Shown here in pieces: positions 27,697 through 35,320 of a stretch of DNA of 64,000 bases. The stretch spans positions 62,001 through 126,000 of the forward strand of contig NZ_JACRTD010000005.1 in the NCBI RefSeq assembly GCF_014385085.1, read 5' to 3'. Source of the DNA: Youxingia wuxianensis (lineage in GTDB: Bacteria > Bacillota > Clostridia > Oscillospirales > Ruminococcaceae). How positions within the stretch are numbered: position 1 is the stretch's first letter; each line of letters begins with the position of its first letter. The notes beneath the pieces are model-generated. The model saw only the letters and a program-made list of their open reading frames with translations, did no database searches and was not told the origin of the DNA. A program made the translations under genes and the position numbers.

Positions 27697-28998
27697 GTGA
27701 GTCTAATGAGGGCAAAGACATTAAAAGGCATCCGGATTGCCCATCACAAGAATACCGAAGACATGGAAACCGTAACAATGCCGGTACCTGGCAAAGTATA
27801 CATTCCTATGTCGCAGCACCTGGGAGCTCCATGCAAATGTGTGGTGAAGCCAGGAGAACAGGTATTGGTGGGACAAGTTATCGGGGAAAGTCAGGGGTTT
27901 TTGTCGGCACCCATCCACTCCAGTGTTTCCGGCACGGTCAAGTCGATTGAAACTATGACCATGATGAGCGGAGAAAGCTGTGAGATGGCAGTGATCGAAA
28001 CGGACGGAGCCCAGAGCGTTTCCCCCCAGGTGGTGCCTCCGGTAGTAACTTCAAAGGAGAGCTTTATTGAAGCGGTCAAAGCGTCTGGTCTGGTAGGCCT
28101 TGGAGGGGCCGGTTTTCCTACCTGGATTAAACTGAATATCAAGCCGGAACAGAAAGCGGATTACCTGATTATCAATGCAGCAGAATGCGAGCCGTATATC
28201 ACGTCCGATTATCGGGAAATGCTGGAAAACGCCGACGATATTATAGCGGGCATGAAAGCGGTAAAAGAGTATATAGGCGTAGGTAAAGTGATTTTAAGCG
28301 TCGAGAATAATAAGCCTAAAGCCATTGAAATGTACCGGGAACTGGCGGCCAAGGGGGATTTTGAAGTCCATGTACTTCAAAGCAAATACCCCAAAGGCGC
28401 GGAAAAAGTGATTATCTACGATACGGTAGGACGCGTGGTTCCGGAAGGAAAGCTTCCCATCGACGTAGGCGTGATTGTTATGAACGTGGCTTCTGTAGGG
28501 TTTGTAGGGGGTTATCTGCGCACAGGGATGCCTTTGGTAAGCAAACGTCTCACCGTGGATGGAGCGGGAATTAATGAGAAGAAAAATGTTTTCGTTACTC
28601 TGGGGACTCCGATTTCCGAAGTGGCTCAGTTTTGCGGCGGAATGAAAGATACTGTGCGCAAAGTGCTTATGGGCGGACCAATGATGGGCGTTTCGGTGTT
28701 TGATGTGGACACACCGGTAGTAAAAAACAACAATGCAATCCTCTTCTTTGACGAAAAACAGGCTAAACAGCAAAAAACGACCGCCTGTATCCGTTGCGGA
28801 AAATGCGGAGCGGCATGTCCGGTCCATTTGATGCCGGCGGCGATCGAAAAAGCCTACGACGCAAAAAACAAAACACGCTTGACGGAGCTGAAAGTAAACC
28901 TGTGTATGGAATGCGGCTGCTGCTCTTATGCATGTCCAGCCCATAGAAAATTGGTGCAGGTAAACCGGATGGCCAAAAAGCTGTTGAGAGAAAAATAA
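27697..28998 (+). CDS. rnfC: Electron transport complex subunit RnfC
   Basis: The peripheral subunit that takes electrons between NADH and the Rnf membrane complex. The 433 residues start at GTG 27697 (SD GGAGG nine bases upstream). It shows the Rnf N-terminal lipoyl-like domain, a flavin/NADH part with GLVGLGGAGFPTWIKL and INAAECEPYITSDYR, and two 4Fe-4S clusters in CIRCGKCGAACPVHLMP and CMECGCCSYACPAHRK. It heads the C-D-G-E-A-B operon, the clostridial order. Confidence 0.96.
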   Translation: MSLMRAKTLKGIRIAHHKNTEDMETVTMPVPGKVYIPMSQHLGAPCKCVVKPGEQVLVGQVIGESQGFLSAPIHSSVSGTVKSIETMTMMSGESCEMAVIETDGAQSVSPQVVPPVVTSKESFIEAVKASGLVGLGGAGFPTWIKLNIKPEQKADYLIINAAECEPYITSDYREMLENADDIIAGMKAVKEYIGVGKVILSVENNKPKAIEMYRELAAKGDFEVHVLQSKYPKGAEKVIIYDTVGRVVPEGKLPIDVGVIVMNVASVGFVGGYLRTGMPLVSKRLTVDGAGINEKKNVFVTLGTPISEVAQFCGGMKDTVRKVLMGGPMMGVSVFDVDTPVVKNNNAILFFDEKQAKQQKTTACIRCGKCGAACPVHLMPAAIEKAYDAKNKTRLTELKVNLCMECGCCSYACPAHRKLVQVNRMAKKLLREK

Positions 28999-29014
28999 GT
29001 AAGAGGTGTTTGAC

Positions 29015-29953
29015 TTGAATGATAAATTGATCGTATCGCCGTCGCCTCATATCCATGGGGGAAGGACGACGCGCAGCATTATGCTGGATGTGGTGATCGC
29101 TTTGCTTCCTGCGCTGGTAGCGGCGACCGTCATCTTTGGGCCGCGAGCGTTTCTTCTGTCTGCGGTCTGTGTAATTGCCTGTGTGTTTTTTGAGTGGGCA
29201 ATGTGCAAAATCTGTAAGGACGAGAATACTATCGGCGATTTAAGCGCTGTGGTGACCGGCCTTCTGCTGGCTTATAACTTGCCGGCGACTCTGCCGATTT
29301 GGATGGCGGTGGTGGGCTGCTTCTTTGCGATTGTAATTGTAAAGGAACTGTTCGGCGGTATTGGCCAGAACTTTGCCAATCCAGCGCTGGTAGGGCGCAT
29401 CGTGCTGTTTGTTTCTTTTTCCTCCGCGATGACTACCTGGGTAAAACCTTTTTCGTGGAAATATGCCACTTCGGATATCATGACCACTGCTACTCCCCTG
29501 GGCCTTATGCGCAGCGGGCGCTGGACAGAATACAGTGACCTGTTTTTGGGCACTGTGGGCGGATGTTTGGGCGAGACTTGTGCTTTCGCGCTGATTTTAG
29601 GCTTTGTTTATCTGGTGGTACGCAAGGTGATCAGCCCGACTATTCCGTTGGTTTATGTGGCTACTGTAGCGGTAGGAGCTTGGCTGGGCGGCCAGGACGT
29701 CATGTTCCATGTGCTCAGCGGCGGCTTGCTTTTAGGCGCAATTTTTATGGCCACCGATTATACTACTTCTCCCACTACCCGTTGGGGAAAAGTGATCTTT
29801 GCGTTGGGCTGTGGAATTATTACCATTGTGATCCGACTGTTCGGTTCTTATGCGGAAGGAGTCTCTTTCTCCATTCTTTTGATGAATATTGTGACCCCGT
29901 ATATTGAAAAAGCTACCTTCCCGAAGGTGTTGGGAGGTGAAGTACAGTCATGA
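29015..29953 (+). CDS. rnfD: Electron transport complex subunit RnfD
   Basis: An integral membrane subunit of Rnf that carries covalent FMN. It has about 312 residues and eight to nine hydrophobic segments, with VSPSPHIHGGRTTRSIMLDV at the N-terminus. TTATPLGLMRSG holds the likely flavinylated Thr. TTG 29015 has SD AGAGGTG at 29002-29008 with a six-base gap; GTG 29006 lies within that SD. It overlaps rnfG by 4 bases. Confidence 0.95.
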   Translation: MNDKLIVSPSPHIHGGRTTRSIMLDVVIALLPALVAATVIFGPRAFLLSAVCVIACVFFEWAMCKICKDENTIGDLSAVVTGLLLAYNLPATLPIWMAVVGCFFAIVIVKELFGGIGQNFANPALVGRIVLFVSFSSAMTTWVKPFSWKYATSDIMTTATPLGLMRSGRWTEYSDLFLGTVGGCLGETCAFALILGFVYLVVRKVISPTIPLVYVATVAVGAWLGGQDVMFHVLSGGLLLGAIFMATDYTTSPTTRWGKVIFALGCGIITIVIRLFGSYAEGVSFSILLMNIVTPYIEKATFPKVLGGEVQS

Positions 29954-30516
29954 GTAAGACAAAAGAAATTGTGATGCCAGTTGTGGTATTAGGACTAGTA
30001 TGTTTGATTGTTACTTCTTTATTGGCGGTAACCAACTATTTTACCGCCCCTATTATTGCTCAGGCGGCCGTAGAAAAAGCCAACGAATCCCGCCGGGTAG
30101 TGCTGCCTGAAGGGGATAGTTTTACTCAGGTTGTCTATGAAGGCATGGCTATGAGCGAACTGGGGATTTCCGAGATTTATCAGGCGGATAACGGCGCAGG
30201 GTATGCTGTTACCGCAGTAACCTCTGGTTATGGCGGGGATATTTCCGTGATGTTTGGCATTGACAATGAAGGCGCGATCGTAGGCGTTGAAGTGCTGGAG
30301 CATGGAGAAACCCAGGGACTGGGCGACCGGATTGCCACAGTGGATTTTAAAGGCCAGTTCATCGGAAAAAGCGGTTCGCTAAACCTGGTAAAGGGGAGCG
30401 CGTCGGGAGAGAATGATATTGTTGCGCTGACCGGGGCGACAATCTCTTCCACCGCTATGACAAACGCGGCGAACTGTGCTCTCGAAGCGGTCAATTTAGT
30501 AAAGGGGGCGCAGTAA
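29950..30516 (+). CDS. rnfG: Electron transport complex subunit RnfG
   Basis: The FMN-carrying subunit with one membrane anchor. It has 188 residues: an N-terminal hydrophobic segment (about 9-30) and an extracytoplasmic FMN-binding domain with VALTGATISSTAMTNAA, where the Thr of TGAT is the ApbE target. HGETQGLGDRI is also typical. GGGAGGTGAAG precedes ATG 29950, which overlaps rnfD. Confidence 0.95.
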   Translation: MSKTKEIVMPVVVLGLVCLIVTSLLAVTNYFTAPIIAQAAVEKANESRRVVLPEGDSFTQVVYEGMAMSELGISEIYQADNGAGYAVTAVTSGYGGDISVMFGIDNEGAIVGVEVLEHGETQGLGDRIATVDFKGQFIGKSGSLNLVKGSASGENDIVALTGATISSTAMTNAANCALEAVNLVKGAQ

Positions 30517-30517
30517 G

Positions 30518-31210
30518 ATGAGTAAGAACGGCACACAGAAAATGTCTAATTTATCCATTTTACTCAACGGTATTATTAAAGAAAATCCGGTAATGGTTTT
30601 GCTGCTGGGAACCTGCCCGTCTTTGGCGGTCACTACCATGGCAAGCAACGCTATCGGCATGGGGCTGGCAACGACCTTTGTGCTTATTGGTTCCAATGTA
30701 GTAATCTCCCTGATTAAAAACGTTATCCCTAAGACAGTGCGTATTCCGTGTTATATTGTGGTAATCGCGGGATTCGTTACGATTATCAAACAGCTGATGA
30801 TGGCGTATGTTCAGCCGCTGTACGTAGCTTTGGGTGTGTTTTTGGACCTTATTGTGGTAAACTGTATTTTGTTGGGACGCGCGGAAGTGTTCGCCAGTAA
30901 AAATACCGTAGGAGCGTCCTTCTTTGACGGTCTTGGTATGGGACTTGGCTTCACCCTTTCCCTGCTTGCTATCAGCAGCGTACGCGAACTGCTGGGAGCG
31001 GGCACTTGGATGGGAATTACCGTTACAGCCAATCTGTTTGACCCTATCGGTTTCTTTACCACTCCTGCGGGCGGATTCTTTGTCTTTGGTATTTTGATTG
31101 CCCTCGTAGGTATTTTGCTGAGAAAACAGGGCAAAACCCCGAGAAAATCCTTTGGCTGCGGTTCCTGCCCGGCGGCGGGTACCTGCCAGAACAGACAGGA
31201 GGGCTGCTGA
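30518..31210 (+). CDS. rnfE: Electron transport complex subunit RnfE with Cys-rich tail
   Basis: A six-helix membrane subunit paired with RnfA that conducts electrons across the membrane. It has 230 residues. Core motifs include ENPVMVLLLGTCPSLAVTT, with the Cys of the intramembrane iron-sulfur site, and SFFDGLGMGLGFTLSLLAI. The C-terminus carries a short Cys-rich tail GCGSCPAAGTCQNRQEGC with four Cys that could bind a metal. GGGGG precedes ATG 30518, one base after the rnfG stop. Confidence 0.95.
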   Translation: MSKNGTQKMSNLSILLNGIIKENPVMVLLLGTCPSLAVTTMASNAIGMGLATTFVLIGSNVVISLIKNVIPKTVRIPCYIVVIAGFVTIIKQLMMAYVQPLYVALGVFLDLIVVNCILLGRAEVFASKNTVGASFFDGLGMGLGFTLSLLAISSVRELLGAGTWMGITVTANLFDPIGFFTTPAGGFFVFGILIALVGILLRKQGKTPRKSFGCGSCPAAGTCQNRQEGC

Positions 31211-31212
31211 CT

Positions 31213-31812
31213 ATGGAACTTGCAAAAAATTTATGTATTGTATTGTTCAGCGCTATCTTGGTAGATAACTTTGTACTTTCTAAATTTATGGGGATCTGCC
31301 CTTTTTTGGGGGTCTCCAAAAAGCTTAGCTCTGCTTTCGGCATGAGCTGCGCGGTAACGTTTGTAATGGTCATGGCCACTGCGGTTACCTGGCCGGTATA
31401 TACTTACCTGCTGGCGCCTAACGGGCTTGGCTATCTGGATACGATCACCTTTATCCTGGTAATTGCGGCGTTTGTACAGTTGGTGGAGTTTGCACTGAAA
31501 AGATATATTCCAGTGCTGTACAATACTTTAGGGGTTTATCTGCCGCTGATTACTACCAACTGTGCGATTTTGGGCGTTACTTTGCTTAACATCAAAGACG
31601 GCCATGATTATATCGCATCCTTGGTTAACGCATTGGGCGGCGGACTTGGCTTTTTACTGGCTATGGTTCTGTTTGCCGGGGTGCGTACCCGTATTGAAGG
31701 CTGTAAAATCCGCAAGGCGTTTGAAGGCCTTCCCATCACTTTGATTTCCGCGTCGATTGTGGCGTTGTCCTTTTTGGGATTTGGCGGCGTAATCGATGGA
31801 ATCTTCAAATAA
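31213..31812 (+). CDS. rnfA: Electron transport complex subunit RnfA
   Basis: The membrane partner of RnfE; the pair holds an intramembrane 2Fe-2S cluster. The 199 residues have six hydrophobic segments, with LVDNFVLSKFMGICPFLGVS near the N-terminus and TTNCAILGVTLLN holding the second conserved Cys. GGAGGG precedes ATG 31213, two bases after the rnfE stop. Confidence 0.96.
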   Translation: MELAKNLCIVLFSAILVDNFVLSKFMGICPFLGVSKKLSSAFGMSCAVTFVMVMATAVTWPVYTYLLAPNGLGYLDTITFILVIAAFVQLVEFALKRYIPVLYNTLGVYLPLITTNCAILGVTLLNIKDGHDYIASLVNALGGGLGFLLAMVLFAGVRTRIEGCKIRKAFEGLPITLISASIVALSFLGFGGVIDGIFK

Positions 31813-31830
31813 GAAAGGCGGGGAAGAAGA

Positions 31831-32643
31831 ATGTTTAATGATATTATACTCCCTGTCCTTATACTGACAGGTATCGGCCTGGCCGCCGGCATTATGCTGG
31901 CGCTGGCGTCGAAATTTATGAGCGTTCCGGTAAATGAGAAACTGGAGCAGGTCCGTGGCTGCCTGCCCGGAGTAAACTGCGGCGTATGCGGCTATGCGGG
32001 CTGTGACCAGTATGCAAAAGCGATTGTTGAGGACGGAGCGAAAACCAACCGCTGTGTTCCTGGCGGCGACGAAACCTCCCGCAAAATCAGCGAGGTGTTG
32101 GGCGTAGCTTATCAGGACGTAGAGGAAAAAGTGGCGTTTGTGGCCTGCAAAGGATATTGCGATGTCACCAGCGATAAAATGGATTATCAGGGGATACAAA
32201 CCTGCCGTGCCGCCAGCCAGCTCTTCGGCGGGGAAACCAGCTGTGGTTATGGCTGTCTTGGTTATGGGGACTGTGCCCAGGCTTGCCCCAGTCATGCGAT
32301 TGATGTAGTCAATGGCGTGGCGGTGGTGCGTCCGGAAAAGTGTATCGGCTGCTCCATCTGCGTAAAGGTTTGCCCTAAGAGTTTGATTTCGGTATATCCT
32401 TTGACAAAACCAATCCATGTTTCTTGCCGCAATAAGGACAAGGGTGCAAAAACCCGCAAGGTTTGTACCAATGGCTGTATTGCGTGCAGAAAATGTGTTT
32501 CCGTATGTCCTACGGAAGCAGTTAAAGTAGAGGACAACCTGGCTTATATTGATCCGGAAAAATGTATTTCCTGTGGGAAATGTATGGAAGTGTGCCCGGT
32601 ACATGTTATCGACCATTTCCATCCCACCTGTGAAAGCAGATAA
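31831..32643 (+). CDS. rnfB: Electron transport complex subunit RnfB
   Basis: The ferredoxin-interacting subunit. It has 270 residues: an N-terminal hydrophobic anchor, a Cys-rich FeS domain (GVNCGVCGYAGCDQYAKAI), then ferredoxin domains with CIGCSICVKVCPKS, CIACRKCVSVCPTEAV and CISCGKCMEVCPVH. It gates ferredoxin electrons into Rnf for Na+ or H+ pumping. It is the last gene, followed by a strong terminator. Confidence 0.96.
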   Translation: MFNDIILPVLILTGIGLAAGIMLALASKFMSVPVNEKLEQVRGCLPGVNCGVCGYAGCDQYAKAIVEDGAKTNRCVPGGDETSRKISEVLGVAYQDVEEKVAFVACKGYCDVTSDKMDYQGIQTCRAASQLFGGETSCGYGCLGYGDCAQACPSHAIDVVNGVAVVRPEKCIGCSICVKVCPKSLISVYPLTKPIHVSCRNKDKGAKTRKVCTNGCIACRKCVSVCPTEAVKVEDNLAYIDPEKCISCGKCMEVCPVHVIDHFHPTCESR

Positions 32644-32656
32644 GTACAGAGGCTGA

Positions 32657-32694
32657 AAAACCCCCGGAAGAAATTTTTCTTCCGGGGGTTTTAT
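32657..32694 (+). terminator. Terminator of the rnf operon
   Basis: A perfect 14-bp stem AACCCCCGGAAGAA with TTCTTCCGGGGGTT, followed by TTATCTT. It lies 14 bases after rnfB. Confidence 0.92.
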
Positions 32695-32794
32695 CTTAAG
32701 GGAAAAGATCACAGAAAATAGGGAAAACGCTATAATAGATAGTGATTAAGATTGTTAGAGGAATGAACAAAAATAAAGCAGGAGAGATTTGGGC

Positions 32795-33313
32795 GTGAGG
32801 ATTATTATTGGCAATATTATATCGCTTGTCGCTGCATTGTTTCTGGCCGCCAGTTGTCTTGTTAAAAACAAGCGGGGAATTTTTCTTTGCCAGTTTATGG
32901 AATGCGTCCTGCTGGCTATCTCTTCGGTACTTTTTGGATCTCTGGCGGGAACGACTACCTTATTGCTTAGTGCGGTGCGCAATTTAATAGTAGCAAGGGA
33001 GCGCTATACCAAGCAAATGATGTACATATTCCTAGTACTTACCATAGTTGCCGGTATCCTGGCTAACAGCCGGGGGTTATTGGGGCTAATGCCGGTAATC
33101 GCTACGGTGGAATATACCATCTGCTGTTACTACATCACCGGGATAAAAGCGATAAGATGCAGTATCTTTGTGAACATGGCTATCTGGATTGTTTACTCAT
33201 TTTTAATTTTAGACTTCTCCACAGCTATCAGCGATTCCATTATCCTGATAGTAGATCTGGCGGCTATTGTAAAGATGCACCACAGTGAAAAGGCTCTGCT
33301 CAGTGAAGAATAA
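32795..33313 (+). CDS. YgjV family membrane protein
   Basis: A 172-residue inner membrane protein with five or six hydrophobic segments. The pattern IIGNIISLVAALFLAASC and FGSLAGTTTLLLSAVRNLIV resembles the YgjV family, whose function is not established. GTG 32795 has GGAGAG eight bases upstream; TTG 32789 is too close to it. It forms a single-gene unit with its own terminator. Confidence 0.75.
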   Translation: MRIIIGNIISLVAALFLAASCLVKNKRGIFLCQFMECVLLAISSVLFGSLAGTTTLLLSAVRNLIVARERYTKQMMYIFLVLTIVAGILANSRGLLGLMPVIATVEYTICCYYITGIKAIRCSIFVNMAIWIVYSFLILDFSTAISDSIILIVDLAAIVKMHHSEKALLSEE

Positions 33314-33318
33314 AACGA

Positions 33319-33350
33319 AAAGGCGGACTGTATTTGTATCCGCCTTTTTT
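33319..33350 (+). terminator. Terminator after the YgjV-type gene
   Basis: Stem AAGGCGGA with TCCGCCTT around an eleven-base loop, then six T. It partly overlaps the end of the small minus-strand gene at 33349. Confidence 0.82.
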
Positions 33351-33489
33351 ATTTTGCATTCATGGGTTCCCCTCTTTCGGCCAAAGCTGGGCGAAGAGAG
33401 TTTTTTCCCTGGGTGTCAGCGTTTACCAGCAGAGAGCTAGTAAGTAAAAGGATGGCGATAAGCCCAATTGTCAGTTTGCGCAGTGTCAT
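33349..33489 (-). CDS. 46-residue secreted peptide precursor
   Basis: A short unrecognised gene. Residues 1-24 look like a signal peptide or anchor: MTLRKLTIGLIAILLLTSSL then LVNA, a plausible cleavage site. The polar tail is DTQGKNSLRPALAERGEPMN-AK. A clear ribosome site, AAGAGGTGG, sits five bases before ATG 33489. The signal-like N-terminus plus short polar C-terminus is the layout of secreted signalling or lipoprotein-like peptides, but no receptor is adjacent. It is separated from the phage-like operon by a terminator. Confidence 0.6.
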   Translation of the reverse strand: MTLRKLTIGLIAILLLTSSLLVNADTQGKNSLRPALAERGEPMNAK

Positions 33490-33553
33490 ACTTACCACCT
33501 CTTACAAAATTAGGTTCTTGAGATTAGTTTTACCAGGAATATGAGGAAAAACC

Positions 33554-33583
33554 AAAAAGCGCCGTAAATTTACGGCGCTTTTT
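33554..33583. terminator. Terminator of the phage-like operon
   Basis: A perfect palindrome made of AAAAAGCGCCGTAAA and TTTACGGCGCTTTTT. On the minus strand it lies 6 bases after the holin stop and ends in five T. Confidence 0.92.
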
Positions 33584-33589
33584 GCGTTG

Positions 33590-33877
33590 CTAGTCATTCT
33601 TTTGAGCCTGTTTTTTGAGTTGGTTGAAAAAAACACTGGCGCCGGCAGCCAGAATACCTTGGGTAATAGAAATAAAAATTCCCATTGCCAGATCCTGGGG
33701 CAGCCGCATCGGAGTGGTTGCGAATACCCATAATGCCGCGAGGGTAATGCTCACTGCTCCTAAAATAGAAGGGATCAGGCTATCTTTGATCTTAGAGGCT
33801 TTTACTGCCAGTCCGGTGATGTAGAGGACAGGAATCAGCACAAGCAGTTCCGGTTTGATATAATCCTGTATATTCAA
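33590..33877 (-). CDS. Phage holin-like protein
   Basis: A 95-residue membrane protein with three hydrophobic segments: about residues 9-25 (PELLVLIPVLYITGLAV), 35-53 and 66-85 (AMGIFISITQGILAAGASVF). A charged C-terminus KKQAQKND ends it. The layout matches holins of Bacillota phages, which open the membrane for an endolysin. No endolysin is present nearby. GGGGGAT precedes ATG 33877. It is the last gene of a three-gene minus-strand operon under a phage-type repressor. Confidence 0.75.
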   Translation of the reverse strand: MNIQDYIKPELLVLIPVLYITGLAVKASKIKDSLIPSILGAVSITLAALWVFATTPMRLPQDLAMGIFISITQGILAAGASVFFNQLKKQAQKND

Positions 33878-33930
33878 AATAATCCCCCTTTAACACACAT
33901 CTGTCAAATATATATGAGCAGAAGTTTTTT

Positions 33931-34263
33931 TTAAATACTCTGCAGTACGATTTGCCCACGGAAAGCGTCATGAGAATACATAAGGGCGTCCCCGTTGGGA
34001 AGGCGGTGGATCTGATAGTCGATAGTGCCGTATTTGCCTTGTTTCTCCCTTACAACTTCAGCAACAATCCACTGATATCCTAAATTATGTGCTGCGGCGG
34101 GTAGATGCAGCTGGAAACGAAGTCCATTTTGGGAAAAATCAGAGGGAGAAAAGGTCTTTACATAGAAACTGGAACTGTCGCTTCCGCCGATACGCACAAC
34201 GCTGCTGTTGAGCTGGGCGGAAAGCTGTCCGCACGAGTGCAAAACCCCACTAAGCTTCTCCAT
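33931..34263 (-). CDS. Phage-related hypothetical protein
   Basis: A 110-residue soluble protein rich in Ser, Gln and beta-type sequence (SDSSSFYVKTFSPSDF). I do not recognise a family. Its start overlaps the stop of the gene upstream by 14 bases, so they are translationally coupled. Between a tail-like protein and a holin it is most likely a phage tail or baseplate part, by position only. Confidence 0.55.
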   Translation of the reverse strand: MEKLSGVLHSCGQLSAQLNSSVVRIGGSDSSSFYVKTFSPSDFSQNGLRFQLHLPAAAHNLGYQWIVAEVVREKQGKYGTIDYQIHRLPNGDALMYSHDAFRGQIVLQSI

Positions 34264-34588
34264 AGCTCACCTCGCCGCAAACGGTAAATGTACTCGGGGG
34301 AACAATAGTGTTTACATCCCCGTTTTCCAGTGTCAGCTGGATATCGTATACATAATTTCCAAAGGGAAGGCTCTGAGTATCCTCAGGCTCAATAATCACC
34401 TGGCCGCCGGTGATTGTCTTGTGGATGAGGTACTCTGTATCGGTCACCGATTTTTTTACGCTGAATACCATAACGTCCCCAGATGCGGGGGAATAGGGAC
34501 TTCCGTCCTGGTTTTGCACAGAAACGGTAAATCTGCCGGTATCCCCACGGGTAAGTTCCATGGCGCTGCCCGCAATAATTTGAAACAT
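34250..34588 (-). CDS. Phage tail/baseplate-like protein (Ig-like beta domain)
   Basis: A 112-residue protein of beta-strand character: FQIIAGSAMELTRGDTGRFT, with repeated polar/hydrophobic alternation, like small N-terminal domains of phage baseplate or receptor-binding proteins. The match is to pattern, not to a specific family. AAAGGAGGAAG precedes ATG 34588. Its promoter region carries three operators shared with the divergent repressor. Confidence 0.6.
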   Translation of the reverse strand: MFQIIAGSAMELTRGDTGRFTVSVQNQDGSPYSPASGDVMVFSVKKSVTDTEYLIHKTITGGQVIIEPEDTQSLPFGNYVYDIQLTLENGDVNTIVPPSTFTVCGEVSYGEA

Positions 34589-34629
34589 AGACTTCCTCCT
34601 TTTATGGAATATGGGGTGCTCTTACTTCA

Positions 34630-34707
34630 AAAGTAAACTACAAATTGTAGATTGTCAATTGACTTTTCGACTAATTGTAGATATTATTAAATTGCTACAT
34701 TTTGTAG
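34630..34707. promoter_or_regulatory. Overlapping divergent promoters with three 13-bp operators
   Basis: Three sites fit CTACAAATTGTAG: 34638-34650 (perfect palindrome), 34668-34680 (11 of 13) and 34695-34707 (CTACATTTTGTAG), centred 30 and 27 bases apart. The plus promoter is TTGACT (34659-34664), 17 bases, TATTAT (34682-34687) and has the middle site in its spacer. The minus promoter has TTGACA (34658-34653) with the first site downstream of the -35. This is a phage-like switch layout. Confidence 0.75.
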
Positions 34708-34744
34708 ATTGTGATAAAGGGATTATGCCAAAGGGGGAAGTTAC

Positions 34745-35089
34745 ATGATTTCAGAACGTCTGCGCGCGCTTCGCAGAGAAAAGGGTAAGAGCCAGGCTCA
34801 GGTTGCCCAGGAGTTGGGACTTGGGTATAAACGGTACAATCATTATGAAACCGGCCGCAGAGAGCCGGACCCGGAACTGCTCAAAAAAATGGCAAATTAT
34901 TTCGAGGTAAGCACCGATTATCTTTTGGGAAATGAGGCGGTGCTCGCCTTTGCAAAAGCGGATTTAAAAGACCTTCTTTCAGTGGAAGGACTTTTATTTG
35001 ATGGGGTTCCAATGACGCCTCAGGAGAGAAAAAGCGTTTTAGACGCAGTTGAGACCGGGCTTTCGCTCGCCAGACGCAAAGGGAGCTAA
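34745..35089 (+). CDS. XRE family repressor
   Basis: A 114-residue regulator. The Cro/CI helix-turn-helix covers residues 5-58 (RLRALRREKGKSQAQVAQEL, then YKRYNHYETGRREPDPELL), followed by a Leu-rich helical tail of unknown role. No catalytic Ser-Lys protease for SOS cleavage is seen. GGGGGAAG precedes ATG 34745. Three CTACAAATTGTAG-like operators in its divergent promoter region suggest that it represses itself and the phage-like operon. Confidence 0.85.
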   Translation: MISERLRALRREKGKSQAQVAQELGLGYKRYNHYETGRREPDPELLKKMANYFEVSTDYLLGNEAVLAFAKADLKDLLSVEGLLFDGVPMTPQERKSVLDAVETGLSLARRKGS

Positions 35090-35117
35090 GGTTTCGTTAA
35101 GAAAGGGTGGGGAAAGG

Positions 35118-35147
35118 TTGACAAACCTATAAAGAATATGATAGCAT
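35118..35147 (+). promoter_or_regulatory. Promoter of the riboswitch-oadB transcript
   Basis: TTGACA (35118-35123), 18 bases, TAGCAT (35142-35147) with a TG extension at 35139-35140. The start would fall at about 35154, just before the aptamer. Confidence 0.7.
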
Positions 35148-35155
35148 GACCGTGT

Positions 35156-35280
35156 AACGTGGGGGAGTAGTCGGCTCGTTGCGAGCAGTTAAATCAACAT
35201 TACCCGGTGGGATGTCCGCCCTGGTTTAGCTTTAAATGACAAGACCTGTGTTCTTTGGGGGAACACAGGCCTTGTTTTTT
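35156..35280 (+). ncRNA. Putative manganese (yybP-ykoY) riboswitch with terminator expression platform
   Basis: The region shows the two conserved internal loops of this class: GGAGTAG (35164-35170) near the 5' side and GACAAGACC near the 3' side, with GCTCG-TTG-CGAGC as a hairpin between. P1 pairs AACGTGGG (35156-35163) with CCTGTGTT (35245-35252). The same 3' strand also forms a terminator stem, CAAGACCTGTGTTC (35240-35253) with GAACACAGGCCTTG (35261-35274), followed by six T. Ligand-bound P1 would block the terminator, making it an ON switch. An alternative is another cation riboswitch; family membership needs a covariance search. Confidence 0.75.
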
Positions 35281-35320
35281 AATGATATTAAGTAAAAATT
35301 GAGTAGAGGGAGTATGACAG

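Noticed and set aside
27606-27950. A 114-codon open frame before rnfC
   Set aside because: It overlaps rnfC in another frame, and its sequence shows no fold or conservation. The clear GTG start with GGAGG belongs to rnfC.
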